DNA of 64,000 nucleotides from Tridacna crocea (taxonomy: Eukaryota > Mollusca > Bivalvia > Cardiida > Cardiidae), in the NCBI GenBank assembly GCA_943736015.1, contig OX031063.1, positions 5,995,001-6,059,000 of the forward strand, read 5' to 3'. Below the pieces are notes generated by a model that worked only from the letters and a program-made list of their open reading frames with translations, did not search any database and had not been told where the DNA came from. Positions 23,623-35,755 of this stretch are shown here, piece by piece; position 1 is the first letter of the stretch, and each line of letters opens with the position of its first letter. A program made the position numbers and the translations under genes.

Positions 23623-23628
23623 CAAAAT

Positions 23629-24007
23629 TTAAGGTAAGACCTGTGTAATGGAAAACAGCTTTTTCCACTAAAATATCATCCTACAAAATTAGCTATAATT
23701 AAAAATGACTATTTTTGAACTACTTTCACCTTTTCATTTTTTCCATTGTCTCCTTCTTTGAATTATCTGATAAATCTATAAACGCTATATTCTCAATTGA
23801 AAAAGAGATAATAATTACCTCCCTTTTTAGAAAACAAACAAAAGAATCAAAATAAAGTTTCAAGACAGACATAAATGGAATTTCTGATCCGTTAGAAATG
23901 TGCAAAAATATTATTTCGGCACAAATCCGTAATTATCCTTATTTAACAACCAATTAGAATTTTTGCCCAATGTTCACCGGAAGTGCATTACACAGGTCTT
24001 ACCTTAA
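23629..24007. mobile_element. 379-bp TTAA element, TIR GGTAAGACCTGTGTAATG
   Basis: TTAAGGTAAGACCTGTGTAA at the left and its inverse complement at the right (CATTACACAGGTCTTACC then TTAA) give 18-bp perfect TIRs next to TTAA. Non-coding. The diverged relative at 7933 is in the opposite orientation. Confidence 0.8.
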
Positions 24008-24145
24008 ATTCAAAATTACCGCCACTTATTACAACATTTCACCTACGGTTCGATGTTAACTTAGTGCCGCGCACTGGGCTGCTTGAGCTCGAAGCTAGGC
24101 TTGACCAGGACAGTTTTTCCCCAGTAATGCAGTAAAAAAGGGTAC

Positions 24146-24924
24146 TTAAAGGTGGCCCTTCAGATTTTAGGACAAAAATTTTACAAAAATACGAAAAAAA
24201 AAAGCATCCTTATACTCCCAAAGCCTTATAATTTTAATTCATTAAACCCCAGTAGTCGAAAACCATCCGACAACTAGATAAATTACAGATTTACTACAGC
24301 CCAAGTCGACACTGAAGGGAAACACAGTCTATTTTTACATGAGCAACTCGTTAATTTACATACCGGGAGTATACAGACGAAGCTGCAAATATAGCATCCG
24401 AAGTTCAAAGACATTATGGAAAATAATTACATGTTTGTTATGTTATGGAATTTAATAGTCATAAGGCACGTGCAAGTCACTTAACCCTTTACCCCATAAG
24501 GCATTTCTATGGTATCTCTAATTGACCCTAAATAACAGCAACGATGAAGCCGTTTCTTATGTGTAAATGACACCTTTTGATAGCATAGAAAACATTGTGA
24601 CAAAAGGTGAAATTGCTCGTCACGAGCAATTTCACCTTTTGCCACAATGTTTTCCAAAGACTCCTACAAGCAATGTGTTAAAATGAGTATTTATGGAGTA
24701 AAGGGTTAACAGTCCCACGATGTTATTTTTTTATTTTGGCGGGAAATCCAAAAATAGCTTCAGAGGCTACGTAGCCTTTTAAGGGAATACCACCAAATTT
24801 TTTTTTTCAATAATTTTATGATCCTTAATTACTGATAATTTGTATTGTTTTTTCACATAAATTTCAGTGACATATAAAATTTTTAATTTGGTGTGATGTG
24901 GAAATTCTAAATACCCACCTTTAA
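24146..24924 (+). mobile_element. L547 copy carrying a nested P2 MITE
   Basis: Same orientation and ends as the copy at 4418 (TTAAAGGTGGCCC, TACCCACCTTTAA). The extra ~229 bp is the P2 MITE at 24481-24709, inserted at TTAA after AGTCAC. Confidence 0.75.
24481..24709. mobile_element. P2 MITE nested in L547
   Basis: TTAACCCTTTACCCCATAAGG to GGAGTAAAGGGTTAA with a perfect central palindrome. The empty site is visible in L547 copies at 52365 (TTAA) and 4747. Confidence 0.9.
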
Positions 24925-25023
24925 ATTCATAACAGAATATTGTTACAAAAATAATCTTTAAAAAAGAGTCATCCCCATCAAACAGATCACTAGCTGATTT
25001 CGTTATCTACTCTATGGAAAAGC

Positions 25024-25646
25024 ACAGCGAAATGCCAAATTTGGTAGCCCTGGGTATTATGGCTAGGTACATGAAGCTTTTTAAGTTTTACCAATATAAG
25101 CCCATATAAAACTTCGGACCACTGAGGCGGGTCCAAATTTGACCCAGGGCAATAATATGGTCACTCTTGGTAGACACGCACTCGATAATGCTACATGCAA
25201 AATTTGGTAGCCGTAGCCCTTATGGCTAGGTACCAGAGGGATTTTAAAGTTTTTCTCTATATATAAGCCTATCCCCCCCATTCCCCTCACCCCGAGCGTG
25301 GTCATTTTTTATCACATGGCCCTATTATTTGAAGGCACTTGTAAGAGGTCCACTAGATAAAGCTATGTACATGCCAAATTTGGTTGCCCTAGATCTTATG
25401 GTTTCAGACAAGAAGATTGTCAAAGATTTTCAACAGTCTTCAGTTTTGTTGCCATGGCAACCAGAGTTTTTGAATGAATCAAATTCTTTCAAGGGATTAT
25501 GAAGAGGACCATGGCAGGACCATTTCTGTGAAGTTTCAACAAAATCGGACGGGTTGTTTCAGAGAAGAAAAAGTTTGAAATAAAAGTTAGCACATGCACG
25601 GACGCCACAGGGCCATGACATAAGCTCGTTGGCCAATGGAGCTAAA
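25024..25646 (+). mobile_element. 5'-truncated Helitron-like element
   Basis: It carries the AAATTTGGTAGCC units, GTTGCCATGGCAACCAGAG and a decayed 3' end (GTTGGCCAATGGAGCTAAAA). The 5' palindrome is missing. Confidence 0.55.
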
Positions 25647-25732
25647 AAACGGGCGTTAACAAGTATTTGAATTAAAATCTTACCATTCGAACGCATGGGA
25701 AGTATTGTGAGAATGTAACAGTCTGCTGTTGA

Positions 25733-25950
25733 ACAGTTGGTCCAAGTGTTAGTCGCTGGAGGACAAATCAAGGGGTAAGTGCAAGACTATTGTAAGTGCA
25801 TATACAAAGTTTTGTACTTACCCGTCCATTTAATGAATTTCAAAAGTAGATCAGAAGTTGTCAGGTCGCTCTATCTTTTGTTTACCTGTTTACATGATTT
25901 TAAACCTCATTGTTTTTTCTGTCAGCGACTAACACTTCGAACAAACGTAA
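25733..25950. mobile_element. ~210-bp MITE, TIR AAGTGTTAGTCGCTG
   Basis: AAGTGTTAGTCGCTG (25744-25758) and its exact complement CAGCGACTAACACTT (25923-25937) end the element. The interior has GGTCGCTCTATCTTTTGTTTA. A diverged copy is at 35072-35198. Confidence 0.7.
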
Positions 25951-26685
25951 AATTACAGATGTCATCTTCACAAAAAATTTCAATAACTTTAAAAGCTAAT
26001 AAGACTTAAATTCAAATGCTGTTTAACACCCGTTTAGAGTTTACTTTTGGAAGCTATTGGGGTTTTAATGTTGGCAATCAGCTTGTAGCTTGGGAATAGT
26101 TCATCTTCAGCTAGATGGCATTCTACAGATACACATCACACTCGTCACAACCCGGCCTAATCCCTACCTACATCTAATGATGGCTCCCATCACCCTAGGT
26201 ATGCCGAATGATACACATCTATCTACTTTGGGCATTCTGGGTACAGAAGCAGAATAATTTTTCAAAACAACAACCGTTATTTTGAATTTCAAAATGAAAT
26301 AAACGTTTATTCAATAAAACGCTACTTTGTGTGATTTATTCGCTATGATCGACTATCGTGTAACTTATGCATCGGCCATTTTTTTTGAAACAGCCCCTAC
26401 ATGTAAAGGTAATAGGCTAATAGCTTCGGGTAGCCCTACTTTTCCCAGGTAATTGAAGGGATGAGTGATGCATAGCAGACAGGTTGAATCTTCGAAGAAT
26501 ATGACGTGCGCAGACAACGGGGAATATTTTTGTGCGCAGCAGATCTACTGTTTAAAACAAGGCATAGGAATATATAAACTCAAGGGCATACTTTCTGTCT
26601 TGTTACTGAAATACACTTGAAATCAGCGCTAAATGTCAACGTGGACAGTGGTTTAGTTACATACACCACGACATCGGTTCCAAAA

Positions 26686-27112
26686 CATCTTCGCAAGCCA
26701 GGGTTACGATCACTACGTGGATCTTATCTTGGCTGATTGAGCCCGATTTCGAGATTTCGAGATTCCTGCGATGCGCCTTCTATTGGATGCTGGTTATTAA
26801 ACACCCCCCCCCCCCCCACCCACTTTACATCATATTTCTAAAGCCAATGAAATATCGTTTTACAAACCGCCTACGAATACACATGAAGCGATAAGCAGAC
26901 ATCCACGTGGGTTTCCATGATTACCTTCTATTCAAAAGGTAGCGACCTTATTCTATTTTTATCAAAGATGAAATGCTACGAGCGATTTCATTCGTTGCAG
27001 TTAGAGCTGGCTGCATCTAATGAAAAAGCGTATCGGAGGAATGTAAAAATAAAGCTCGATCCGCCAAGGGTAGAGTAGCGTAGTGAATCGTCAGCCTTGG
27101 CTTGCGAAGAAG
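26686..27112. mobile_element. MULE-like MITE, 427 bp, perfect 9-bp TSD
   Basis: The ends are CTTCGCAAGCCA...TGGCTTGCGAAG inverted repeats of 30 or more bp (also CACTACG/CGTAGTG). They are flanked by GTTCCAAAA on both sides (26677-26685, 27113-27121). A 9-bp duplication is the Mutator-superfamily hallmark. A run of 14 C lies inside. Confidence 0.8.
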
Positions 27113-27575
27113 GTTCCAAAACTAGCCAAATGAAATAATATCCCGTTAAAAGCATGCTTAATGAATCAAGCCTGGTTTTCTTGCAGTTTATAATTTATTC
27201 CCAAATAACAATAAAAATATATAGAAGAATAATTATCCTTTAATTAGTTAGTCCCCCGAAGTTTTCACACTTACATCATTCCTTCTATTTTTGCAAACGA
27301 AGATTTTTATGCTTTCCGTTTATCACGAGCCTTCCCATTTCTCAATGGTTTTCGCATTTGTCTACTCTTTTACTAAACAAGATAATGATAATTATGAAAT
27401 AGATAGCATCGAAGAATATGATAATCAGAAGCAATTTTATGTACAGGCTTAATCTGTAAAGGATAAAACGACGGTTAACCTCTGATCAATGTAATCGGGG
27501 ATGTGTTTATAAGACAGGGGTAACAACCTACATCATAGCATATACGTCATCGGAGACATTTTAAATCCGCCATTT

Positions 27576-27590
27576 TCGTTTTAAAAGGTA
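27576..27590 (+). promoter_or_regulatory. YY1-like site next to a strong donor, orphan
   Basis: CCGCCATTTTCG at 27567-27578, then AAAAGGTAAGT at about 27585-27595. It looks like a TATA-less start with a short noncoding first exon. No downstream exon can be identified. Confidence 0.2.
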
Positions 27591-27856
27591 AGTTTTTTTT
27601 TTTCAGCTTGTACATTATTGTTATTGAGGATCTGTCCAAACAAAGCAGTGCATATGGTACCTGATAACTTTCTTCGCTAGTATATATTACTATTTTGTTC
27701 ATTAGTTTCGTTGATTTTGCAATTACCTCCGAACAATTTTAGAAGCTGTTGACACGTGTGCGATTTAAAAATAGATGTCGTATACAATGCCGTTAAGAAT
27801 AATTGTGTTGAGGTGTTTAGAGCTAAAACATTATTTCATGGCATTTTTATTTCACC

Positions 27857-28674
27857 ACAGGAATCTGACATTCTATAACCAAAATACATGATAAAATATG
27901 GAAAAAAAAAACCCTATATAACATAAACACAAGGAATGCAACGTCTCGATTGCTGGTGCAAGCACCCGACAGCCTTTCCCAACCAAAATCACCCACGAAA
28001 CAAACATTGATCATAATCTCCTTCAGCCTAGCGAAAGACAACACATTAATGTACCAGCGACATCCGGCGATACCTCAGTAGACACCTTTCAACCGGAGAT
28101 ATCCGTCATGTTTTACAGCTCTATCAGGACATTTTGATTTATCCGGGTGGCCATTCGCTGACGTCAGAAGAAGTGCAAGGAAGCGTATTTTCGTATTACT
28201 TATTATTTTTTTTCGATTTTAAGACATTTATGGACATCAAATGATACTAAAGATTCTAGAAAAATCTGTAGTATCATGTGATGTCCATAAGTATCTTAAA
28301 AACGAAAAAAATAATAGTAATAAGTAATACGAAAATACGCTACCTGCTACTTTCTGTGACGTCAGCGAATGGCCACCCGGATAAATCAAAATGTCCTGAT
28401 AGAGCTGTAAAACATGACGGATATCTCCGGTTGAAAGGTGTCTACTGAGGTATCGCCGGATGTCGCAGGTACATGAATGTCTTGTCTATCGCTAGGCTGA
28501 AGGAGATTATGATCAATGTTTGTTTCGTGGGTGATTTTGGTTGGGAAAGGCTGTCGGGTGCTCGCGCCAGCAATCGAGACGTTGCATTCCTTGTGTTTAT
28601 ATTATATAAGGAAGGGGGGGGGGGGTTTCCATATTTTATCATTTATTTTGGTTATAGAATGTCAGATTCCTGTG
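27857..28674. mobile_element. Large foldback: two ~405-bp arms, almost no loop
   Basis: The left arm 27857-28260 and right arm 28270-28674 are inverted copies over their whole length, with about a 6-10-base loop at 28262-28270. Both arms carry TGACGTCA (28159, 28357) and a mirrored open frame with EIMINVCFVGDFGWERLSGA (minus near 28020-27900; plus near 28500-28570). I see no homology for that peptide and treat it as repeat sequence. A G run (28614-28625) is present in the right arm only. Confidence 0.88.
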
Positions 28675-29174
28675 ATTTCACGAATAGGACAAATATACTT
28701 ACCGTCACCAGATGAAGTAGGTATTCTAAGTAAATTTTAGATACGTATATCTTTTTAAAGTAATTAATTTGCACTTTGCGCACAAAATGGCGGCTGTTTC
28801 GACACCTCTGCTATGACGAAGGTTGTCACCCTTGTAAGATCCCTGGTGTAATCGAAGAAGAAAGAGGAGTCGAGGTCAGCTATTTGTAGAATACTCCCGA
28901 AAGGATAACCCTTTTCTACGGAATCCGAATACCTTTATATAGGGCCATCGCCTTTGAATGTGCTAATTTTCCCTTTGTCGACACTTTAGCCGAATGGATT
29001 TTTGTTACACGAAACAAATAGCCTCTGTAATATTTTTAAATATTCTATAAGATTCGTAAACATAAAAAAAACTTTTGTTTTCCTTACTCAGTGTATTAAT
29101 TTCGAAGGGTTAAAGTTATTACAGAATCTATTACTGTACACTTACAACTTTTTACGTTGCTGGTGGTCAAAAGC

Positions 29175-30165
29175 ATGGAATACATGTAGCTCTTGAAATT
29201 TATATTACAAGTTCTATAGGTTTGAACAAGGGCTATGCAGAAATTTTTTCAAACTACTATTTATTAAACGAAATATGAATAGGAATAGTTATTATGTAGT
29301 GATCAAATAGATCCAGATCTTTAAAGACTTAACAGATGACTTTTTTTGCGTGTGTGTGGCTGCCATTTCAGGATTAAAAGAATCGTAGTTTGTGCCAACT
29401 GTGCAGGCTATGATTAGAATAATTTTGGAGATGCAATGTATAAGTTTTTGTTTCTGGAGTAAAAATGTAAAGATTCACTGTGTTGCAAGCATGCTAAGAT
29501 AGATACTTTTTGACAAGCAGGCAGATCATGTTTTAGAAAAAAAAGTTTTCGAATGTATTCTTTCTTTAAATGAAAGTATTTAAATAATAATTCCGTAATA
29601 TTGCTCTGGTGCCGCCACAGAAGTTTTCTTTCTAAAATAATTTTAATACATGTAATTCGAAAATGCTGTACTTGAATGCGCAATTTCTCCATTTTCAAAT
29701 TTTGAGTATAATTTTTTTTTTAAAAATCCAATGCTTTTACGTTTGGCTCTTTTCTATATAATCATTATCACTTTATAATAATACTAATAACAAGATTATT
29801 TAAGATTACTCTCTAAACTTATATCTATTTTTCTTTTGGAATTTGATTACATGTACATAATATTTTCTGATTCTTTTTTTCCTTACACTTTAGTTTAAAC
29901 ATATTTTTTGTAATAATTACTTACAAAAGATTGGGATGAAAGCTAACGAAAGCTTATAAAGTTCCTCTCCGAAGTACAAATGGCTCATACAATAAGTCCA
30001 TAAATACAAGCCTAAAATATTGTCGTTTGGTAATTAGTACCATTTGTCATGATTTTCCGTTGGGGGGGGGGGGGGGGAGGTTATGGGTAAAAACAGATAC
30101 AAAAAATGTAATCACAATTTCTCAAGGGAGTCAATATTTCTGAAATTGTCCAAGAAGAATTTGCG
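29175..30165. other. Intergenic, no feature seen
   Basis: AT-rich. It contains only a 15-base G run (30062-30076). No repeat ends or exons that I can support. Confidence 0.55.
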
Positions 30166-30969
30166 GCTTCTATGATGCTATGCATCATAAATTTGTCTTG
30201 TTTTAGTTTGAAATTCAAGATAACGGTTGTCGCGTAGAAAAAGTGGTTCGATTCTGTACCCAGGATGCCCAAATTAAATAGATGAATATTTGCAATCTCC
30301 TAGCAGAGTTGTCGTTCGTTACTCTCACCATACATCTCTGCAATGGGCTAAATGACAAGAATCTTATCAAACCGAGGTGAACGTGTTTTCTTACTGTTTC
30401 ACTGCTTCATGTGTAACATAATAAAGCAGACAAAAGAAATATGATTCTGGATACATTATAGGTGCATTCAATCTGTTGAGTTTACCTGTAAGTAATGGAA
30501 CTTTTTTTTCAAGCGTCTTTAATGATCAGAATCTTACGCCAATTGTAACAAAAATGGCTGCGCCCATGAATGATGACAACAGTTTCGGTACACATATTGA
30601 GCTCAATTTGTAAGATTAAATAATAAGTTATTGTCCCTTGAACGACATTTCAGCTTTTCAGAAAATCTCTCTTTTTCTTATTTCCTACCACTAAGTCCTA
30701 CCACTAAGTCTGATTGGCCTCATGCTGTTTGAACAGCACACAAAACAATCGATATTGGTCTTTCTTTCACCGGCACTTGTGTCGCCATTTTGAGTTGTGG
30801 TCATGTGACGAAAATACGTATGTGGCGAATGGGTCAATAGTTTCTTCTTTGTTTTTTTTTATTCTCCTTTAAAATTGATATCTAGCAAATGTTTTTGTCA
30901 GCTTTTGTAATGCAGATGGTTAAGGAATCGAGAATAAGAGGTATCCAATACATGTAATTTGTCATCGCA

Positions 30970-31325
30970 ATGTGCAACGACCGGGTCACTAACCACAACG
31001 CATGTTGCTTAACATCCATGGAGAGATCTACACGAAACTGTATAGCTGTAGAGCTAGCTCATCAGCTAGGCAAGTTTGAAGTGAATTTGTACCTAACCTG
31101 TCTCCGCGACTTAACTGTTCCTGTTCCCCTTGAGAAGTCTCGACTAATATATAAATAGGCCACGTGAATTTACAAGGGCATGACATTTTCAGTCCGACAG
31201 TTGTCATGACCCCGTCTCTGCAACTAAATGTAATGTGCAACAGCCTTTTTTTCCCATCCAGGTTTTAACCACAGCGCACGTTGCTTAACTAGCACGAAGA
31301 GAACAACACCAAACTGCATCACTGT
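30970..31325. repeat. Diverged direct duplication flanking the MULE-like MITE
   Basis: 30970-31090 (ATGTGCAACGACC, ACGCATGTTGCTTAAC, TAGGCAAGTTTGAAGTG) recurs at 31235-31325 and continues after the MITE at 31705-31727. The first unit is the empty site for the MITE insertion in the second. Confidence 0.6.
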
Positions 31326-31695
31326 CATCTTCGCGAACCAAGGTTACGATTACTACGCGATCTTGCCTTGGCTGATTGAGCCCGATTTCGAGATTCCTGC
31401 GATGCGCCCTCTATTGGATGCTGGTTATTACCCCCTTTATATCATATTTCTAAAAGCCAGTATAATATCGTTTTACAAACCGCTTACGAATACACATGAA
31501 GCGATAAGCAGACATCCACGTGGGTTTCCATGTTTACCTTCTATTCGAAATGTAGCGACCTTGAGCGATTTCATTCGTTGCAGTTACAGCTGGCTGCATC
31601 CAATGAAAAAGCATATCGGGGGAGTGTAAAAATCAAGCTCGATCCGCCAAGGGTAGAGTAGCGTAGTGAATCGTCAGCCTTGGCTTGCGAAGATG
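31326..31695. mobile_element. MULE-like MITE, second copy, 370 bp
   Basis: The ends CATCTTCGC...GCGAAGATG are exact inverses. The flanks CATCACTGT and TATCGCTGT are a 9-bp duplication with two changes. The interior matches the copy at 26686 (CCCGATTTCGAGATTCCTGC, AGACATCCACGTGGGTTTCC) but lacks the C run and ~50 bp more. Confidence 0.8.
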
Positions 31696-31732
31696 TATCG
31701 CTGTAAAAACTAGGCAAGTTTGAAGTGCGTAT

Positions 31733-31976
31733 GGCCTGCAACATGCGAAAAGGGACATTTCAACATTTGCGTAAAGTGTAGTCTCTGATCAGTCTATACG
31801 TAGTCCGCTCAGGCTAATCCGAGAAGGCACTTTACGACTGCATTAGATTTTGTTCTTCATTAGACTTGCGCAAAACAGAAAATTACATAAAAACGGAAAT
31901 TGTCGTTTCGGATTAGCTTAAGCGGACTGCGCAGACTGATCCGTGATGATGCTTTACGCAAATGTCCGAATGCCCT
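31733..31976. mobile_element. Second copy of the 260-bp MITE
   Basis: Ends are CCTGCAACATGCGAAAAGGG and TTTACGCAAATGTCCGAATG. The inner GGCTAATCCGAG and TTTCGGATTAGC modules are conserved. Confidence 0.75.
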
Positions 31977-32069
31977 ATAGTATATCTGACCATATATATC
32001 TAACCTCTCATTTCCATCATCAGACTTCAACTAGATCAAAGTTCTTAAAGAGTATAAGACGTAATATAT

Positions 32070-32311
32070 CTACTGACTATTTACAAAACAAAACAAACAA
32101 AAAAAATGCACTCGAACAAATTCAAAGTTGTTGCACAACAAAAATTAAATGTGGCTCAATTGATGAAACCCGATTCTAAAAGAGCAGAAAACAATCTGGG
32201 AGAAGAGAAAAATGTTGTTTACCAGCATTTTCTTATTTTCCTGCTATGTTTTCATTGGGCTTCTTCCCGTGTGTCAATAAAACTCGTGATTGTCCGATGT
32301 AAAGGGTTAAT
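32070..32311. mobile_element. Decayed P1 MITE
   Basis: GTTGTTTACCAGCATTTTCT and GATGTAAAGGGTTAA with eroded arms. Confidence 0.65.
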
Positions 32312-32422
32312 ATACAAGACGTAAAATAAGAAATTAGCATAACAATTTAACGGTACACTAAGATATAAATGATAAATGACAAAGGGAATGACAAGGGTTC
32401 CATGTCCAGTGATTGTTCATGT

Positions 32423-34557
32423 AGGTGTATCTAAATTTGTGGCATTTGTCGAAGACCATGCCACTATGAGATCAATAATAAATGTTCAATATTGAATTTG
32501 AAGACCTTGTATGATATTTGTGAAAAACCAAAGGAAATGAATCCAATTAAATTCATTTCTTTTAGACAAATGAGTTTTTCGATAGCACTCATATATATGA
32601 TTGGAAATGGCGTATTGAAATAAACTGCAAATGGCCACCGATCGTGGAAATACTTTTTTTTTTATTGAAAATAGCTTCACTTTTTCATAGCCTTCTGTTG
32701 GCACAATGATAAACTACTTAACGCTTTGCTTCCGGGATTGTTCTTTCCAAAACCAGTTCGTCCCCGGGCTTGTTCGTCCCATGATTGCACGCTACTCTTT
32801 TGATTGTGCATGAAGATTTACAGGTAGAAAACTTTATTGTAATGTTGGGAATTAGATCCTGACGGCCAAAGTTATCTCAAAATCATATTATTCAGGCATA
32901 AACTTAATTGAATTCAATATATCTACATGGCCCCTCTCTCTCTCCCAATCATGCATCCCTCCGTAAAGGGACGTTATTCCTGACTCCTCTTGAAAGACTA
33001 ATGGGAGACCACCAATACACAAACATTGCAAACTTAGGAACCAGTACTCTCCCTTTGACCAAAGAGACGTATAAATTTGCTTAGGAGGTTGATTTCCAAG
33101 TTAAAATTTGAATTATACTTCTCTTTTTTTTTTTCAAATTATTAATTCCACATAGTGGCTTCCTTGACAGATGCCACATCACCTTTCTCAACGCTTTGAT
33201 TAGATTTTTTTTATAATGTTAAATTGGTGTAGGAATAAAGTGTTATGAGCCTGATTTAAATTGGTAACTTAATAATGGCATATAAGCAAAAATCTTGTAC
33301 CTTATCAATGGAAATCGGTTAAACACTCAGTTTCCCTCCAGAGCAACAAAATCGATGAAAAAATAAATGACTTTTGAAGATTCGAAAATGTGACTTTCAA
33401 TTTGATTTTTCAAAGCATACTTTATGAGGAAGGAGGAAGATAAAGCAGAGGTATTATTTGTACAACTATAATACTTTTCCAGATTTTGTGCCAATATTAC
33501 AACATCTGCTTTTTAGGAAGCCTATTACGAGACACATTCTTTAACTTTAACAAGAAGCACTGAATGTATTAAGGCCTATAAATGGCTTGTGAATCTGCTT
33601 TGTAGGAAGCCTATTACGAGACACATTCTTTAAATTTAACAGGAAGCACTGAATGTGTTAAGGCCTATAAATGGCTTGTGATGACTTAAATTACTAATCA
33701 AATAAACCCGTTTATATCTGAATCAGTTGTTGGTTTGACTTTGGAATCATCTGCAAGTTTAAATCAAAGCGCTTAAAACGCTGATGTGGCATTTGTTAAG
33801 GAAGCCATTGTGTGGAATTAATAATTTTTGAAACATAACAGAGAGAGATATCATTCAAATATTAACTTGAAAATCAACCTCCCAAGCAAACTAATACATC
33901 TTTTTGGTTAAAGAGAGATTACTGGTGCTAAAGTTTACAGTATTTGTGTAATGGTGAGCTCCCTTTTATAATTTAGGATGATTCAAGATTAACGTCCCTT
34001 GACGGTAGGAGGCATGTTGAGCAGAGAGAGAAATCATCTAAATATATCGAATAAAATTAAGTGTATACCTGAAAAATACAATTTTGAAATATCTTTGGCC
34101 GTCAGGATCTCATTCCCAACATTACAAAATGTTTTTTATAAACCTGTAAATATTCATGCACAATCAAAAGGAGTAGCGTGCAATCATGAAACGAACAAGC
34201 CCAGGGACAAACTGGCTTTGGAACCAAAAGGTCCGGAACCAAAGGGGTCGGTAGACAAATTTTGTGTCTATCATTGCACCAGTGGAAGGCCAGAAGGGGG
34301 TTAAGATATTTTCAATCAAGTTAAAGTATTTGATCGATGACCTAATGCAATTTATTTCATTACGCTATTATCAATTATATATCTTAGTGCTATCGAAAAA
34401 CTCATATGCCTGAGAAAATTTAAGTTTAATTGGGTTTACTTCCTTCGGTTTTTCACAAAATACGATACATGGTCTTCAAATTCAATATTGAATATTCATC
34501 ATCGAACTCATAGTGGCATTGTCTTCAACAAATGCCACAAAAATTCGAAGCAAAACT
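32423..34557. mobile_element. Giant foldback: two ~790-bp arms around a 550-bp centre
   Basis: The left arm (~32423-33211) and right arm (~33767-34557) are inverted, moderately diverged copies. Matching blocks include TTTGTGGCATTTGT/ACAAATGCCACAAA, GAGTTTTTCGATAGCACT/AGTGCTATCGAAAAACTC, GATCCTGACGGCCAAAG/TTGGCCGTCAGGATCTC and GATTTCCAAGTTAA/TTAACTTGAAAATC. The centre of symmetry is near 33488. The interior holds an 89-bp tandem duplication. No coding sequence is recognised. Confidence 0.85.
33504..33681. repeat. 89-bp tandem duplication in the foldback centre
   Basis: Two units begin ATCTGCTTTKTAGGAAGCC at 33504 and 33593 and end AAGGCCTATAAATGGCTTGT, differing at only a few bases. Confidence 0.9.
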
Positions 34558-35071
34558 ACTCGTATGTTGTAGACTTGGTTTTTTTTTATTAGAACACAAA
34601 ACAAACGAATTATAACACCATCATAAATGAAAAAAAAAGACTTTTAGATAAAGTCTGCTGTTGAAAAGACTTCCGACAATAAATCATCTCTTATAAAAGT
34701 TGGTTTATTTGCTCTGTTTATGTAGACCATTTTCAAAATATTCCAATGTCGAAGCAATAATCATTGGCTGAGGTTTTCTCTCTGTACTCACGCATCCTCT
34801 GGGCCTTGGACTTTGCTATGCTGCCGTTATTAAGAGTGTACATATGTTTATACAACATGAAGGATAGATGCATCCGAAGGTATATGCAATAAATATGTTT
34901 TTCCTAAAGCATTTAAGCGATTTCTTTCCGAAGCACAGTTATTATATTAAATTCCATGTAGTGATCAAAAGTAATCAATGCAGGCTTATTGATATATTTA
35001 AATTTTAGTATACCATTTAGAAATATTGAAATTATTGTAACTATGACATTCTGTTATTGTACAGTTCTGCA

Positions 35072-35198
35072 ATGTGTTAGTCGCTGGCGGAAAGATGAAT
35101 TCTAAAATACCAGTAGGTCAAAAGTTGCCAGGTCGCTCCATCTTTTGTTTAAATTTTACCTTGTTTTAACATCTTTTCTAGCAGCTACAAACACATGG
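35072..35198. mobile_element. Diverged copy of the GTGTTAGTCGCTG MITE
   Basis: ATGTGTTAGTCGCTGGCGG on the left, AGCAGCTACAAACACATGG on the right and GGTCGCTCCATCTTTTGTTTA inside. Confidence 0.6.
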
Positions 35199-35534
35199 AC
35201 CAACCGTACAATAATAGATTGTCATCTTTGCAGTTATTTCCATTCATTTACATGGTTTGATACAGACATGCATTTCTTACTTTTGTCCACTGTTTGGCCT
35301 TTAACTAATTCTGATGCTTGATTGTACTTGTTATTCTGGAGTTCTGGAGTAGAAGTTTATGATCTCTGAACCGATTACGGGACATTGTTCGAAAATGTGA
35401 CTTAAGCCTTTTAATTAAACTAAGCTACAGTTTCGGAAAGCCTTTCCGTCTAGGGATCGTTTTTACTTCGGGTTCTGTCCTGAGGGATTCCAAAGGACCG
35501 TCCATATTTCTTGTTCTGCAAGACAGGCGTGAAG

Positions 35535-35755
35535 CCTTTAAAACCCTTAAAGTGCTGAATTAAAACAAGAGAAGTTTTAAAATAGGAAAAAACATCCAAA
35601 ATATTGCTGTGCCAAGCCTTTTGGGGGGCCAGAATATGTAACGATATAGTGGACAGTGTAGATATAAGATCAGACTGCACATTCTGTGCAGTCTGATCTT
35701 AATCTACGCTGTCCACAAAAACGAATTAGTCGGTTCCAGAGCTTTAAGGGTTAAA
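35535..35755. mobile_element. P4 MITE, hairpin intact
   Basis: The central hairpin 35651-35717 starts GTGGACAGTGTAGAT and pairs with ATCTACGCTGTCCAC through AGATCAGACTGCACA. Flanks include AACCCTTAAAGTGCTGAA and TTTAAGGGTTAAA. Confidence 0.7.

Noticed and set aside
27847..28715. Matching peptides (EIMINVCFVGDFGWERL) on opposite strands as a possible gene pair
   Set aside because: They are the two arms of one palindrome. No splice context, no homology recognised, and the frames are short.
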